Position numbers and translations under genes: made by a program
Shown here: one piece after another, positions 36,588 to 48,900 of the stretch
How the letters are laid out: each line of letters opens with the position of its first letter
Numbering within the stretch: position 1 is the first letter of the stretch
The notes under the pieces: model-generated
Databases searched by the model: none
The model's input: only the letters and a program-made list of their open reading frames with translations
Told to the model about the DNA's origin: nothing
Assembly: GCA_037783415.1 (NCBI GenBank)
Contig: JAZGTN010000023.1
Location: forward strand, 782,501 to 846,500
Length of the DNA: 64,000 bases
Direction of reading: 5' to 3'
Origin: Leptasterias polaris
Lineage: Eukaryota > Echinodermata > Asteroidea > Forcipulatida > Asteriidae

Positions 36588-39461
36588 TTTGGAGCTCTTT
36601 GATACAGCTTTATTTTGTACTCACTATAATTATCTGCAAATTCTTGTTCTGGTTATAAAAAAGCCAAATCTTCAATTAGACCTCCTTCAAAGATTTAAGA
36701 CCAAACCGAAAATATCGGGAAATTTGTTTTCTAATAAAAATCATAGCAAACATACAGGAAAATATTTCTACATAATGTGGTCTCTCTACCCATTGATTAC
36801 AACAAATACCAATAAAGAAAAAAGCATCTATACATTTATAATATTACTGCTCTCGTAGTAGGGTAAATGAGGTGTTCTTGAATATTAAACCGATTTGAAT
36901 GAATGTGGTCGACTTTGAAGAAAGAATGTTAATGTAACTGACAGGTTCCAAGCTAATCCGGAAATATCCCATCATGAAAATCTGTACCAAATTTACCTGT
37001 CAGCAAAAGTCCACATAGTACTTAATAAACGAGTAGTTAATCTTGTCTGACACAGTGTCGCAACTCGTTCTCAATATCAGGCATCTTCCTCCAGTATAGC
37101 TTTGTCTCTCGCAACTCCTCCAGCCAACTTGGTATTTTATCTTTGGATTCGTGACAATCTAGTACCTTGACAGCTCAGTGATTAAAGGGTAGGTTGGTTG
37201 CATGATTACCATACAGCTTTCCTGAAAAAATGTCAATCATGCCAAATTCCTTTTCAAGTCCGTTGATATAATTAAATTTTATAGAAAGGGTTTTGCTTTA
37301 CTACTCTGAAAAATATTATCAAAACGAGGGAAACGTTTTGAAAACCGTTTGATAACTAACCGATTTTAAAATACTTGTATCATTTACTTTGAGTTGGCAT
37401 CGCAAATTGTGAATTATATTTTCTTCTGAAACTACTATCAGGCTAAATTCCTTTGCAATTGCATTGATCTAGTTATAGAAAGGATTTTGCTGTACTTGTT
37501 TTGATAAATAATTGTTAAACGACGGAACGTTGTGAAAACCATTTGATAACTGATTTGAAAAAAACTCGTTTTAATTTTGGGAGGTTTTTTTGCAAATTCT
37601 GAATTTTCTCTCTTGCTGCAACTCTACATTACATCCGTGTTACGTTTCTTACAAGCTAGTTTGTTGTCTTCGTTTTACACTTTAATTTGAAGGATGTGAA
37701 ATTCAAGCTTTCTCAAATTCCATTGGAAATTATTCCAGTTTTCTTTACAGTAAACTGACAATTTATTTTGTCTTGAGGCTGTTATCGTGCTGATTTTAAC
37801 TGATTGTTATAAATGTTTATTTTCTATTATTCTGGTTTTTTTTAAAAGGAAACTATGTTCACGGATACTTATAAACAGTAGGCCTATACCAAACATAATT
37901 TGTTTTCAAGCTTTTGCATTCATGTTTGAATGCCTCGTATTTGTTCAGTCACAACATGAATGAGATAGCGAGCAAAACATTACTTTAACGTCCTGCATAC
38001 TATGTCTTCTAAGCTCCCGAAGATACCCCGATGCTTGGAATGGGAACTGTTGTTTCCATGCTTCTTATTGTTGTGCATTGTAGTCCTGTCTCCTGTACCT
38101 AGCGATATCATCAATAGATGACAATTCATAAGAATTAGATGGAGTCACGCCTTAGCACGAGCTCTCTGTGTTTCAGTGATTCTTTAGGGGGCTTTTCCTC
38201 CACAATTCCCGGTTTGGATCTATGATGGTTAGAGAAAGAGAGAGAGACAGACTATGTAGTCATCGACCTCATTTATTGTTCAGAAATGTAATCATACTGT
38301 TAACTCTTTATAAAAAGTGGTATAACAAAACTAAGATAAACCCCACTTATGGTATCAATTGATTTAAAGATGAATCCTGTGACAGGGTATTTTACTGCAG
38401 TGTAGACTGCAAAAAAAACACACATTCAAAAACATGAAAACGATTTTAAATAAAGGAAATAATGTTGCCCCTGTCCAGTTCTATTGTTAACAAGCGTTTA
38501 GACTTTTGTCTTCCTTTATACAAATCTAAAATAAAAAACGTCTCACAAGAGGGCGTTATTTCAGTTTACCAAGGGTGCACCACACTCGGCTTCCCATATA
38601 TCAACTAATGCTAAATACATATCATTTATTATTTTCAAGTCTCTAAGCCTCTTGAAAACGAATCAATACTTTCTGACAACTAAGCTTCGCTTTTCTTTTC
38701 ATTTAGGTTAGCCTTTTATCTTTTGAGCTAGGCTCTTCCAAATTAAAAACACCCCAAAGCAAGTAAACCGGCTACGTCTTGAAAAAGACCCCACACTTGT
38801 CACCAAAATAGGGACATTTTTAGAGGACTAGTGATACCCAAAAGTCCACAACCACAGGGCACAATTTTTTCAACAACCCATAAAATCCATGACCTTTAAA
38901 TCTTTGATTTACAAAAAATGTTGTGGGCTTACATTTTTAGGCTACGCGCATGAGTTTCTCTCTATAATGTGTTGTGCACCCCCGTTACTAGCAAAGTGCC
39001 TTGTACCACCAACATTTTGTTCACAAAATAATTTTTCAGATCACTTGAATATCCTCATTTTGCGACGGTACTTTTTTATTTATTTATTACCAAAACGAAA
39101 GAAAGATGGACAGTTTGTGAGTCCCAACAAAAGGCCTATGATTATCACATTAAATATTTGTAAGTGACTTTTTTATCTGTAAAGAACGTCTGGGGGCGCT
39201 ATACCATTATTTCATGAAATTAAACTCGTCTACACTATAATATTTTTTGATAAACATTATTTAGACAGACAAGCGTAAAGATTTACGCCCTCTGTTGTTT
39301 AAGATACTGGGTGATGTCCTTTCGCGTGACTCCAGCCTGCCCACATAGAAGTAACCTAACACTATCAAAGCAATTTTCAAACGTAAATAAAAACTATTAT
39401 TTTAGTCATCAGGGAAATATTGTACTTGTTCCAGAAACAAATTGCAAATAAGTTGTTTCAT
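36588..39461. other. Stretch between the two 430-bp element copies
   Basis: No reverse transcriptase, integrase or gag-like frame is visible, which argues against the flanking copies being LTRs of one element. Otherwise nothing is recognised. Confidence 0.45.
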
Positions 39462-39467
39462 TGTTGA

Positions 39468-39897
39468 AGGGATACATTGTAAATTGTTATTTTAGTTTTA
39501 CTCACTAAGAAAATATCAGAAAACGTTAAAAGTAACCCCCCCCCCCCCCCCAGAAAAGGGGGGAGGAAGTTTTCTAATGGCACACGAACAAACTTTCAGT
39601 GATGGAATAAATGGTCTGATCATTCAAACACAGTTGTACATGTTTTTGTACACGTTCCGACTGCCTGCAACTCCCAAGTTTGCAAATTATATTTATTTTG
39701 TATGCGTGCCGTTACTTGGGTCGAAAGAAATAAACAAAATTGCCATAAAACGCCTTCGAAATTATTAAGACCCGTGAAATTGTTAATATTTAAACGCGTT
39801 GCGCCATCATGCCTATCATGTACTCATTGATAACAGATTATTGTGATTATATCTAGCAATCCAAAGATAATTCTCTCATATAAAAGGCCTGAGGCTC
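39468..39897 (+). mobile_element. 430-bp repeat element, copy 2, with exact 6-bp target duplication
   Basis: Same element as 36160-36587, here flanked on both sides by TGTTGA (39462-39467 and 39898-39903). The flanking duplication defines the ends AGGGATACATT...GAGGCTC. The right end holds TATAAAAGGC. A 63-residue frame (39577-39768) is open but unlike any family I know. Class unknown; the 6-bp duplication and lack of terminal inverted repeats leave solo LTR or nonautonomous retroelement open. Confidence 0.75.
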
Positions 39898-39903
39898 TGT
39901 TGA

Positions 39904-42003
39904 TGTGTCTGCGACTCGTCTGGGATCATTAAATTCCCAAGTTTCATTTTGCATTTGTTTCTAGTGCTCTTGTTTCAATCTGTCATGTTATTGTCGAATT
40001 TGTCTTAAACATTACTCACTGGTCGACGATGGACGACTTTTTGGCTTTTTATATGCATCTCTTGTGATTGTAGTCTTCTGGTCTGAAGTAACAGACTTCT
40101 TACTACTCAATGTTTCGATCATTTCACTGTGTTAGGAATTGTGCATTCATTCTATCAAACACTACACTTGTAGTTTTTAAGAAAACGGGCATATAACCAT
40201 GCATGTTTTGTTACTTCTTTATACAAAATAGTTTGGTTTTATAATTTCCGTTGGCCTATATTATCTGAGCAGTATCAAAACGAAACATCATTTCAGACGA
40301 AAGTCTTTCATTTTCTAAAAACTGAACCATTCCTGTTAAAGTGGGGTTTTTGGGGGTTTTTTTTCAACTGGATTTACCTGAGTCAGATGAAAAGCTCCTC
40401 TCATTATTCTAATCGACTTGATAGAATGATGAATCCATTCATCAAGATACGGACCATTGGTTTATCCAATGCGGTGCAAATGTTCCACACGTAAAATCTC
40501 ATTAGTTTTCCCTACAATGGTCAGTGCGTTAATTACATTGTACTGTCTTCTTCTTTTTTAAATTCATAAAACAAAGACCGTTGGTGGATAGCTTCTGTCA
40601 TTTCTCATTTTTTATGGTGACATTAATCCCACGGGTTTTAGTGGTAGGCCTACGTAGCCACTTTATTAAAGAGACAGGATTCATTGGGGACGAATAGTTT
40701 GTTCTGAAAGTTGTTTTTCTTTTCTTGAGCACCGTTAATTTGAATCTCGTTTGAGGAGTGAAAAGCAAAATCGATTATGTTTTCTTGCATGTCGAGTCAT
40801 GAACTCCAACAGCGCCCTCTTTGGATTTCTCACTGAAAATAATCATTGGTCGGGGAAAGGGGGAGACGCGTAACCGTTTGGTGGGATGGGAAAACCTCGT
40901 TCCCGTTAAATTTAGGTTCAAAGCTTCCGGTCAAAATCAAAACAATCATCGAGGCTTGCACTCGTTTCAATACGAATATACACTTTTCTCTGTTTAGTGC
41001 GTAGTATCATTCTCATTTTTGATTCAACAACTATTTTTGTGACGGGGGGGGGGATCATAAAATATAGGAACCCGTGTATCAATTTTTTGTTTATAGTCCT
41101 ATATAGCTATTCAGTTGGAACTACTTCCTCACTGGATATAACTAGCAAACAAACCTGATATCGTTAACAATGATACTCCTTTAAGGACGTCATGGGAGTC
41201 CTGGGATAAAAAAGAGCAATTGTGACAATCTCCTTGGAAACGAAACTGAGTGGGACCTGGGAAAGGGCGTGGGCGACATAAGGAAAGTGGACGTGTGGGC
41301 AAAATGCGGAGGATGAGGAAGTCGAAATTCGGGGAACCTCGGTGTCAAAGTTGGGTAACATCTGAATATGGGTTGACGAATTTGATCATAATATTATTAA
41401 CTATTAGTTGTGATACCATCTATGGTGATACACATGGGTGGGTGTGGTCATAAGGGAATGTTGATGTTTGTAACTTCTTTTTCGACTTCGACATACACGA
41501 AGATTGTGGTTAAAGTGTTATCGTGAAAACTATAACAACACCAGAAATAAAAACAGTTTGCAAACAAAGCGGATGCTTTAGAATCGGTAGATTCAATGGT
41601 GTTTCATCGCGTTGTTGATCTTTTAAAAGACTATTTAAACAATCAAAAAGGAAAGTCAACTCACCAAAATAACAGACCTTTGAGATTCGATCGATGAAGG
41701 CAGAAACAATCTTCAAGCCGAAAACAAAAATCACTTACGTCTGATTTCACCCATGAGAACCAATTAAAATAATAATTAGTTAAATCACGTCCCTTAGATA
41801 TCATCAATGACAATGAAATAATAGACAAGCATACCCAGTGGAATTAATTAAATTAACTGTTTTCCAATTTGAGTCTAATAACACGTTTTGGTCAATTAAC
41901 TCTTCACGAAAACAAATGTCTGCCTCACATAAATAAATCCTTAAAAAATTATTATGTTAACCTCCAGTCGTCCGAGATAAATATATCAACAACGTTTTCC
42001 ATC
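39904..42003. other. Stretch without supported genes
   Basis: Holds a poly-G run (41045-41053) and unrecognised short frames (for example 41510-41734, minus). No repeat structure is seen. Confidence 0.4.
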
Positions 42004-42007
42004 TTAA

Positions 42008-42380
42008 AGGGTCTGTATACGTTTGGTAATGACTCTGAAAATTAATGGCAATAAAAGCTTACATGGTAAGAAGTACAGCAGCTTTGGATAGTAATAAGAT
42101 GCATTTTGAGAAACTTTTCACTTCGAAGTACTGAGGTTATGGAAAAAATGTTATCCACAAAAATTTGAATCTGAGAAGCGTTGCGGCCGTATCAGATTGT
42201 GTATTCCTATAGGGAATATTCTTCCTGCGTGGAAATATTCGCTCCGGTTTTTCGGTGATATCTCAAAAACGCGACCACCTTTTGAAGTGAAATTTTCACA
42301 GGTTAGTTTTATTGTATACCTACAATTATATAGGTTTGAAACAAACAGTGGGCTTCAATTACCAAACGTATACAGCACCT
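42008..42380. mobile_element. 373-bp TTAA-target MITE, complete
   Basis: The ends AGGGTCTGTATACGTTTGGT and (inverted) ACCAAACGTATACAGCACCT are flanked by TTAA (42004-42007, 42381-42384). It is the intact relative of the degraded 24622-24965 copy and shares terminal motifs with 7971-8342. Confidence 0.75.
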
Positions 42381-42659
42381 TTAACCAAGGTAGACAACCT
42401 TTCCAACGACTTAAGATAAAGTTAATAAAATATCTACAAATAGGATGCCGAGGTCACCACGCTTTATAAAGCGATCAAATATTGCTATTTAATATTCACA
42501 TGCGACGTCTATACAAAGTGAACTTGCACTCGTTATTGATTGATGACGAAACTGACGATTAGTCCATGTCCAAATACAGCTACGTCTTACGGCTTACTTG
42601 CTGCGTCACCATGCTTTGAAGCATATGACGTTCTAAGCAACACCCTTAGCAACAGTCGT

Positions 42660-43010
42660 ATATTATAGCCATAGCCATAGCCATAAGTTACTCTGTTCGA
42701 TTGTAAGTCTGCAGGGCTGGTTGGGTGTTATCAAAATAATCAGCTGTAGTCATATCAAGTATAGTTATAGTATAAGAATAGTCACAATAGTTAGTGTAAT
42801 CATAGAAATAGTCATACATAAAACGTTGTATGAAGTAACAGTGTATAGCCATTGAATAAAGGTCACATATTATTTGAAATAAGTCATATCAAGTTATAGC
42901 CATTAAATGTCGTATCTTTATATTAAGAAGTCATATCAAGTTATAGCCATTGTAAAAGTAGTATACCGTTACTATAATAAGTCACATCAAGTAGTCTAAA
43001 ATAGAAATAT
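42660..43010 (+). repeat. Degenerate tandem repeat around GTCATATCAAGTTATAGCCA
   Basis: GCCATA triplets (42667-42686) are followed by roughly 50-bp degenerate units carrying AAGTCATATCAAGTTATAGC (about 42882, 42927) and shortened versions (42747, 42980). Old, decayed array. Confidence 0.55.
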
Positions 43011-44260
43011 ACCAATGTAAATAATAATGTCTCCATCAGAGATATATCCAGCTTTGTACTTACACCGTTGATAGTAGACACAATGTTTGAGATGGTCCAG
43101 AAATAATAACAGATAGGCCTGCTATTCGTAAAATCCGTAGCCGATCAGGCAGGGTTGTATGTTCGTAATTGAACTGTACATTACTTGCAGAAGACAGTAA
43201 TGCTGGACGCTAGTCTGACAAACTACAATTCCGCCTGAGATCTAAATGCTAATTCAAATCTGAAGGGAGTAATTCAGTAAACTCATGTCAACAAAGCTTT
43301 ATAACCATCAATGTTTAAAACGATGATTTCTTTTATTCATTTATGTATTTATTGTTATATTTATTTTGAAACATCAACGAAAACAGCGTTTTTCTGTTCG
43401 CCTGCTCAGTAGCCAAAATGATCTAGAATTACCAAGGCAACCATCGCATCTCAATTTTCCTGCTTGTGGTTTGATTTGATTAAGTTGACATCAATTGCCT
43501 GTAAAAGAAGAAGAGGAAATGTAATCAGGTTTTAAAAAGTAAAGACTGAAATATCATCCGGGCACTGTAGGGCTTGGTCTAGATGAGGAAGGACACGTCA
43601 CATTTAGTTCATATGATGGATCAGATATCCATTGTAAAATATAAATCAAATCCCAAAAATCATCTGCTAAATGAATGTTATACGTGTGACTTATGGGGAG
43701 TAATATTCAAAGATCAGGAACTGCAATCAGCTGTAAAAGTCAGAATTATGAAGCACTTTTTCGAGTCAAGTATATGCCGCTCAAATCGCCTTACAGTTTT
43801 TATTACCTTATTACCGTAGACATCACGACAGAAATCTCATTATGAGTCGTGGTGGTTTTAATATAAAGAGAACCGATGGTGTTACAACTCGATGTTATTT
43901 ATCGTCTTCAGCAAATCGTTTTCTTTCTTAAAACCTCAAAAGATTGTATTTCCACCATGAACAGATTCAAATCTTACTTATTTCTACCGCTGTTTATCAG
44001 ACCCGAAGTATTCCTGAAAATAATCATCTACTCCTGAGGATTACGAAGTACCGGCATTTACATGGGCGCACAGGTTGCTGATCGTTCACATCAACAATTT
44101 CTACCATTGCAGGTACCTGTTTACTGATTGTCCATTTGAAGCAGTTGTGTTAAAGTCTCTCCCTCAACCTCAAGGAAACGGTGTGATGACTGGAACTTTT
44201 TTTTTTTTAAATTAGTACACGACCGTGTCCGATTTGAGTACCATCGGCTGTAATTAAGTG
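43011..44260. other. Stretch without supported genes
   Basis: A plus-strand frame at 43583-43819 (78 residues) has no recognised domain. Nothing else is seen. Confidence 0.4.
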
Positions 44261-44268
44261 GCTACAAT

Positions 44269-44530
44269 GCACTCTAAAAACACCCGGGTTAGAAATGATC
44301 CGACTCCGGGTCAGAAATGATCCGACTCCGGGTCAGAAATGACCATGTTCCGGGTCTCAGTGGGGCCTGTTTCATTTCTGGGTCACTGTGACGCGGAATC
44401 TGTGTGTGAAAGTTACCCCAAAATATATCAAACTTACTCATAATTTTTACCCCCAGCCTAAACAGAAGTTTGTCGGGCCCAGCTCGGACCTGGGATCCTG
44501 GTCAATTCTGACCGGGGAGTTTTTAGAGTT
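44269..44530. mobile_element. ACTCTAAAAAC-family MITE, copy 3
   Basis: The left end GCACTCTAAAAACACCCGGG is mirrored by GGGGAGTTTTTAGAGT. Just inside, a 22-bp unit (GAAATGATCCGACTCCGGGT...) is repeated two to three times (about 44290-44345), a second case of internal tandem growth in this family. Confidence 0.65.
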
Positions 44531-44637
44531 CGGTAACGTTGAAGAACAAGACTTTTCAGCGTTCCGCCCGTAGCCACTGTCGAAGCTGTCAATTCGGACA
44601 CTTCTTTATCTAAACATGGGGCATTTACCAAACCTCG

Positions 44638-44698
44638 GCTTTGGCTCCGGCTCCGGCTCCGGCTTTGGTTCCGGCTCCGGCTCCGGCTTTGGTTCCGT
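44638..44698 (+). repeat. GGCTCC-based 24-bp minisatellite
   Basis: GGCTTTGG followed by (CTCCGG)2-3 is repeated about three times. Read in frame it would give Gly-Phe-Gly-Ser repeats, but there is no gene context. Confidence 0.8.
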
Positions 44699-44714
44699 CG
44701 TCAATTTTACAGCA

Positions 44715-44758
44715 GTGTTTGTTGGTGTGTGTGTTTGTGTGTTTGTTTGTTTGTTTTA
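44715..44758 (+). repeat. GT/GTTT microsatellite
   Basis: Alternating GTGTGT and GTTT units run directly into TTTTATTT. Confidence 0.8.
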
Positions 44759-44759
44759 T

Positions 44760-45760
44760 TTCCATTCATACTTTCATACATACAGATAAATAATGAGTAA
44801 TGATCGTGCAATTTACATGGTGTTTTCAACATCAAAGAAGCCTTGAGCAGAAGCAGGAGCCTTAACCGAGGTGTGGAAAAAGGCCACAGGGAAGGAAAGG
44901 CGAAAAGGCATTGCCCACTACCAGTAAAATGACAATCAGCGTTCTTTAATGCTAATGCAAAACTTGAAATATAACAAGAGTAATGACAGCAAGATCTGAA
45001 CATGGATATGTAGAAGTGCTACGTCATGATTAGTAGATTAGTGACGATTCTTTTCAACGAGTATAAGCGATGGAACGATAATAAGTTGTAAACATATTTT
45101 TGAAGAAATCAATATCTCCATTGGCACGGTTTATAAATGTTGACGTTGTTTTCTGTGTCACTCATGGTTTATATTCAGTGAGTAGATGACAGGTTCCTGT
45201 CATAATAAATAACTAAAGTTAGAAATGGAAAAAATCGTTTGAAGACCTTCTGAATTACTACTTACCGACCAAAAGTGATTTATAATGTCATGACTAAGCT
45301 CTCGTTGTTTTATTGCTATCTATCATGCTAAGACATCTCATGGAAGGTAGAGTTGATCTTTTATTAGAAGGAGACTCAATTTCCGGTTAGGTACGACATA
45401 CCATGGTCACATAAACATAGTCTTACGCTCTTAGGTGGAGTGGGCATTGCGTTGGCAAGTTGCCATTCTCATCAGCATTGTGACTTTGGTATATCATTCG
45501 GACTTTACTTTCTCTGTATATCCCCCGTGAGTTTTAAAGTCATTTGACTGCCACTTGAAACTCGACACTGCCAGTCAAAGCCGTACCCGCCATTTTGAAA
45601 CTACCCTCGCGAAACCACTCATTTTAAAATTAACTAACAAGCCAAAACCAAAACCATATTCTGAGAAGAAAAATACCCAAAACAAAAACAAGCAAGGGTT
45701 GATCTTTCGCCAATTATGGTGAAGAAGGCTGCTCGCCGTATGTGGGTGAACTGACTTATT
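44760..45760. other. Stretch without supported genes
   Basis: The minus-strand frame 44707-45003 is partly microsatellite. No domain or repeat boundary is recognised. Confidence 0.4.
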
Positions 45761-45769
45761 TATTTATAA

Positions 45770-45791
45770 TTAATATATATATATATATATA
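45770..45791. repeat. (TA)n microsatellite
   Basis: AATTAATATATATATATATA-type run. It precedes the hammerhead-like motif, and a second AT-rich run follows at about 45873-45895. Confidence 0.8.
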
Positions 45792-45811
45792 CCTTTATTT
45801 AATGCCATAAT

Positions 45812-45866
45812 ATTTAATGCCTCTGAAGAAGGTCCAGTTTGGATCGAAAGCTAAGGCCATCTACCC
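45812..45866 (+). ncRNA. Hammerhead-ribozyme-like motif, probably Penelope-like element debris
   Basis: CTGAAGA (45823-45829) fits the CUGANGA core, GGTCC-AGTTT-GGATC (45831-45845) forms a short stem II with one G-U pair, and GAAA (45846-45849) follows at once. ATGCCT before the core can pair partly with AGGCCAT after it as stem I. From memory, Penelope-like elements carry such CTGAxGAAGG...GAAA motifs. Stem III and the cleavage triplet are not clear, so activity is unproven. Confidence 0.35.
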
Positions 45867-45904
45867 TACTTATTCTATATATATATTTATTTATATTTTT
45901 GTTT

Positions 45905-45923
45905 GTTGGGGGGGGGGGGGGGG
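45905..45923. repeat. Poly-G homopolymer run
   Basis: About eighteen consecutive G follow TTTGTTTGTT; such runs are prone to length error. Confidence 0.85.
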
Positions 45924-45924
45924 T

Positions 45925-48900
45925 GTATTAAACCTACATAGGGCCTAAATGCCTTTTGAGGTGTGTGTGATGTGGGTGTATACTTCGTCTCAAAACTGTA
46001 TCTTGTATTTTTTTTTTTATTTTTTTTTTTTTGGGGGGCAGTCTTTTGTCATAATAGTTGCCCCGGTCCCTTCCCTCTCTGAGAGAAATCACTGACGTAA
46101 GTTCACACCGTTGTTATTATGTTATAATTGAACTCGTAAAAACCCACGTGATTGGTTTATATTGCACTTTGCAATGTCCGACGTAATGCCATAGCAAAAT
46201 AATGTACATTTGTATAATTGTTTTTAACAGGTGGATTTAATATTGTCTCGTTAACCTACTCTATAACTTTTTTTTCCGCAAGCAATCATCTGATTCATTT
46301 TGTGCAATTAAAACTGAATTATACTTTATCGTGATGAGAATGTCTTTTTTCCCAATGATATACTGATATCCCAAGAGTGAACAAATAAACTGCGGATAAA
46401 TAAGAAGAAAAAAACACACACAAAAACACAAGACTTTCCGGAGTATTTTACGATACACGAATTCCCTGCACATCCATCGTCTGAAACATTCTCAAATTAC
46501 TATCTGCAAGGGTATAATATTAAAGATACAAAGTAAAAACAATATTGATGATGGAGATGAACGTGAACACAAAGAAAAAGCAGATTCGTCCTTAAAAAAC
46601 GCTGCAAATAGCAACCCACGTTGCCAGCTGCTTGTTCCCCAATAAAAAAATAACAAAAAGCTTTTGTTTACTAAGCCTTTAAGCTTTGTCAACATAATTT
46701 ATCCAAGTGAGTAGATCCAGTATAATAATAAGATTGTATTTTATTGAAATACCCACGTATATGAAGCTTCTTGAAGCGGTTGCCCATCCTAACAAAAAAC
46801 CCGGCAAACCATAATAATGAAGTTTCCTTTACAAAGTGCCTGGCAAAAAATTGCTCTTCAATTTAGGATGAGAGACTGTATTTTAATGCCTTCAATATCT
46901 CAGGGCGCTTATACATGTCTTTAAATACGGAAAAGAAAACACTACAACAATTCACGTCATCACAGCTCTGCCTTGCAGCGGTCATTCTTGGTCAACCAAA
47001 AGAGTGGGTCGAATCTTAGCTAGCATTTCTTACCCTCCGGTCCAAAGACTGCACTGGATTTGTTTCACCTTTCATCAATATTGAGTTATACTTTAATTGT
47101 TTTTGCTCTTGACTTGATTTAGAGGGACGGGTGTTTTATATCTTTCTTGTCTATACACCTGTCTTGATAAAGTTATAAAATAATACAGTTAGGGGAGGAG
47201 TAATTTGGGCATTCGTAGCCTGATAAATCTATCCAATTGGTTTAAGGCAATCAACGGGGAAAAAATTGATCACATACTATTATCATTTTTCTTAAAGATA
47301 GAAACTTGCGCCCTCTTCTGTTCAAATTCCAAAAGGTGGTGGTATCGATTGTGCTGTTAAGAATTTTGACAATGAGTGTGATCTCGACACGTCGTCGTAA
47401 AGATGCCTTGCACAATCTCAGAAGAAAACAAGAAATAATCTTCTGACTATTCTGAGTAGATTTCAATCGGCCGAAATGAGGCGAATGTTTGACAATGAAA
47501 CCCATGCTTGTTTTAGTTTGTTGTAAGAATAACGGGACATGGGGAGCAACAATCATGAAATCTGCATTGATGAGACTTCAGCCTTAAGGGAAAAAACGAT
47601 AATAACACAGACGCATTATGGTATTATAATCCTTATATTATTATAGTTGGTATTATAGAGTCAAGATAACCTGATAAGCTAAGACATGCAACACCGTGAT
47701 ATTCGGAAGTACATGACGAGCACATCTTAAAACGGAACTGAAAAATTAAGCAGTCAAAAACGTCATATTATGGATGTCATATCAATCAATCAATCAGTTG
47801 ATTGAAACAATATATCACACAATTTTAAGCTGAAATATCGATTTGCCCACATCTGTATAACATATAAAGCAGTTTATTTTCATGACAAACTCGTGTATTT
47901 AAAGTTGACAGTTTATCAAGATGAAGATTCTGAGGAACTGTACTACAGTTCCACATGCGATGATCCCGTGCGAAGCTTTCTTATAAACACAGTAAAGAGG
48001 ATGTGTAGATTGTTTGTTTCCTTCTCAGAATGTGCAAAATGAAACTCGATTCATTTAGGAAACGAGCGTGTACAAACTGCACTGCCGATCACGTGCACTT
48101 AGTTATAATGACTCGCTGTATTTAAAGCGCTTGTAAAGAATTATCTATCAACATTAAATTCGTCAAGTTCGTTCAAGAGACGGACAAATCACTAATTAAA
48201 TAGAATATTCCATTATCTAACTCCTATAGGCATGCTGGAGGGAATGTCCAAAGCACGGCACTTAGATTGAATGTGTTATTGGTTACAGTGTATAGTGCAC
48301 TTATGTAAGGCTTCAATTTTGATACTGTAATGCGTCTGCAATTTCCAATTAGGAGCATAGTTGTGAAAGTAATGAATGACCAAAGTTAAGGGTGTCAATT
48401 CGTAGGAAGCCCATGTACATCACCTCGCACGTGACTGCTTTACAGTATAGGAACAATCGTATAGTATTTTATTATGCAAAACTTGCAAAGTCCCCACAAT
48501 GATTCCAATATTAGAACAAATCTGAAGTCTGTTTTCCTATACAAATTTATGTATTTTTAAATATGTTTTCAATCCCCAAAAGATTTGTCAAGTTTTAATA
48601 GAGTTGTTCATGTGAATGATAATATAATTTTCTATACCTAATTTAGTCCTACCTAAAGCTACATCAACTCAACTCAACCCACTTAGAGCTTTAAGAGTGC
48701 AGTCCTTATTAAGTAACCACAAGAAATGGTTCAGTCTTAGGGAAGGGGAAGTGAAGTACCAAGACAATTCAATATTGTGTCTGAGGCTATAGATACACCT
48801 TATAAAGAACAAGAAAATAGAAAGGAATGAATATGAAAGACACAAATGTACTAAAAAGATTCTTGTTTATATTATTGGATCAGCATTCTTATACATTTTC

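Noticed and set aside
36160..39897. LTR pair of one retrotransposon
   Set aside because: The second copy has its own exact 6-bp duplication and no gag/pol-like frame lies between the copies.
44638..44698. Gly-Phe-Gly-Ser repeat protein
   Set aside because: It is a 60-bp GGCTCC repeat with no open gene context.
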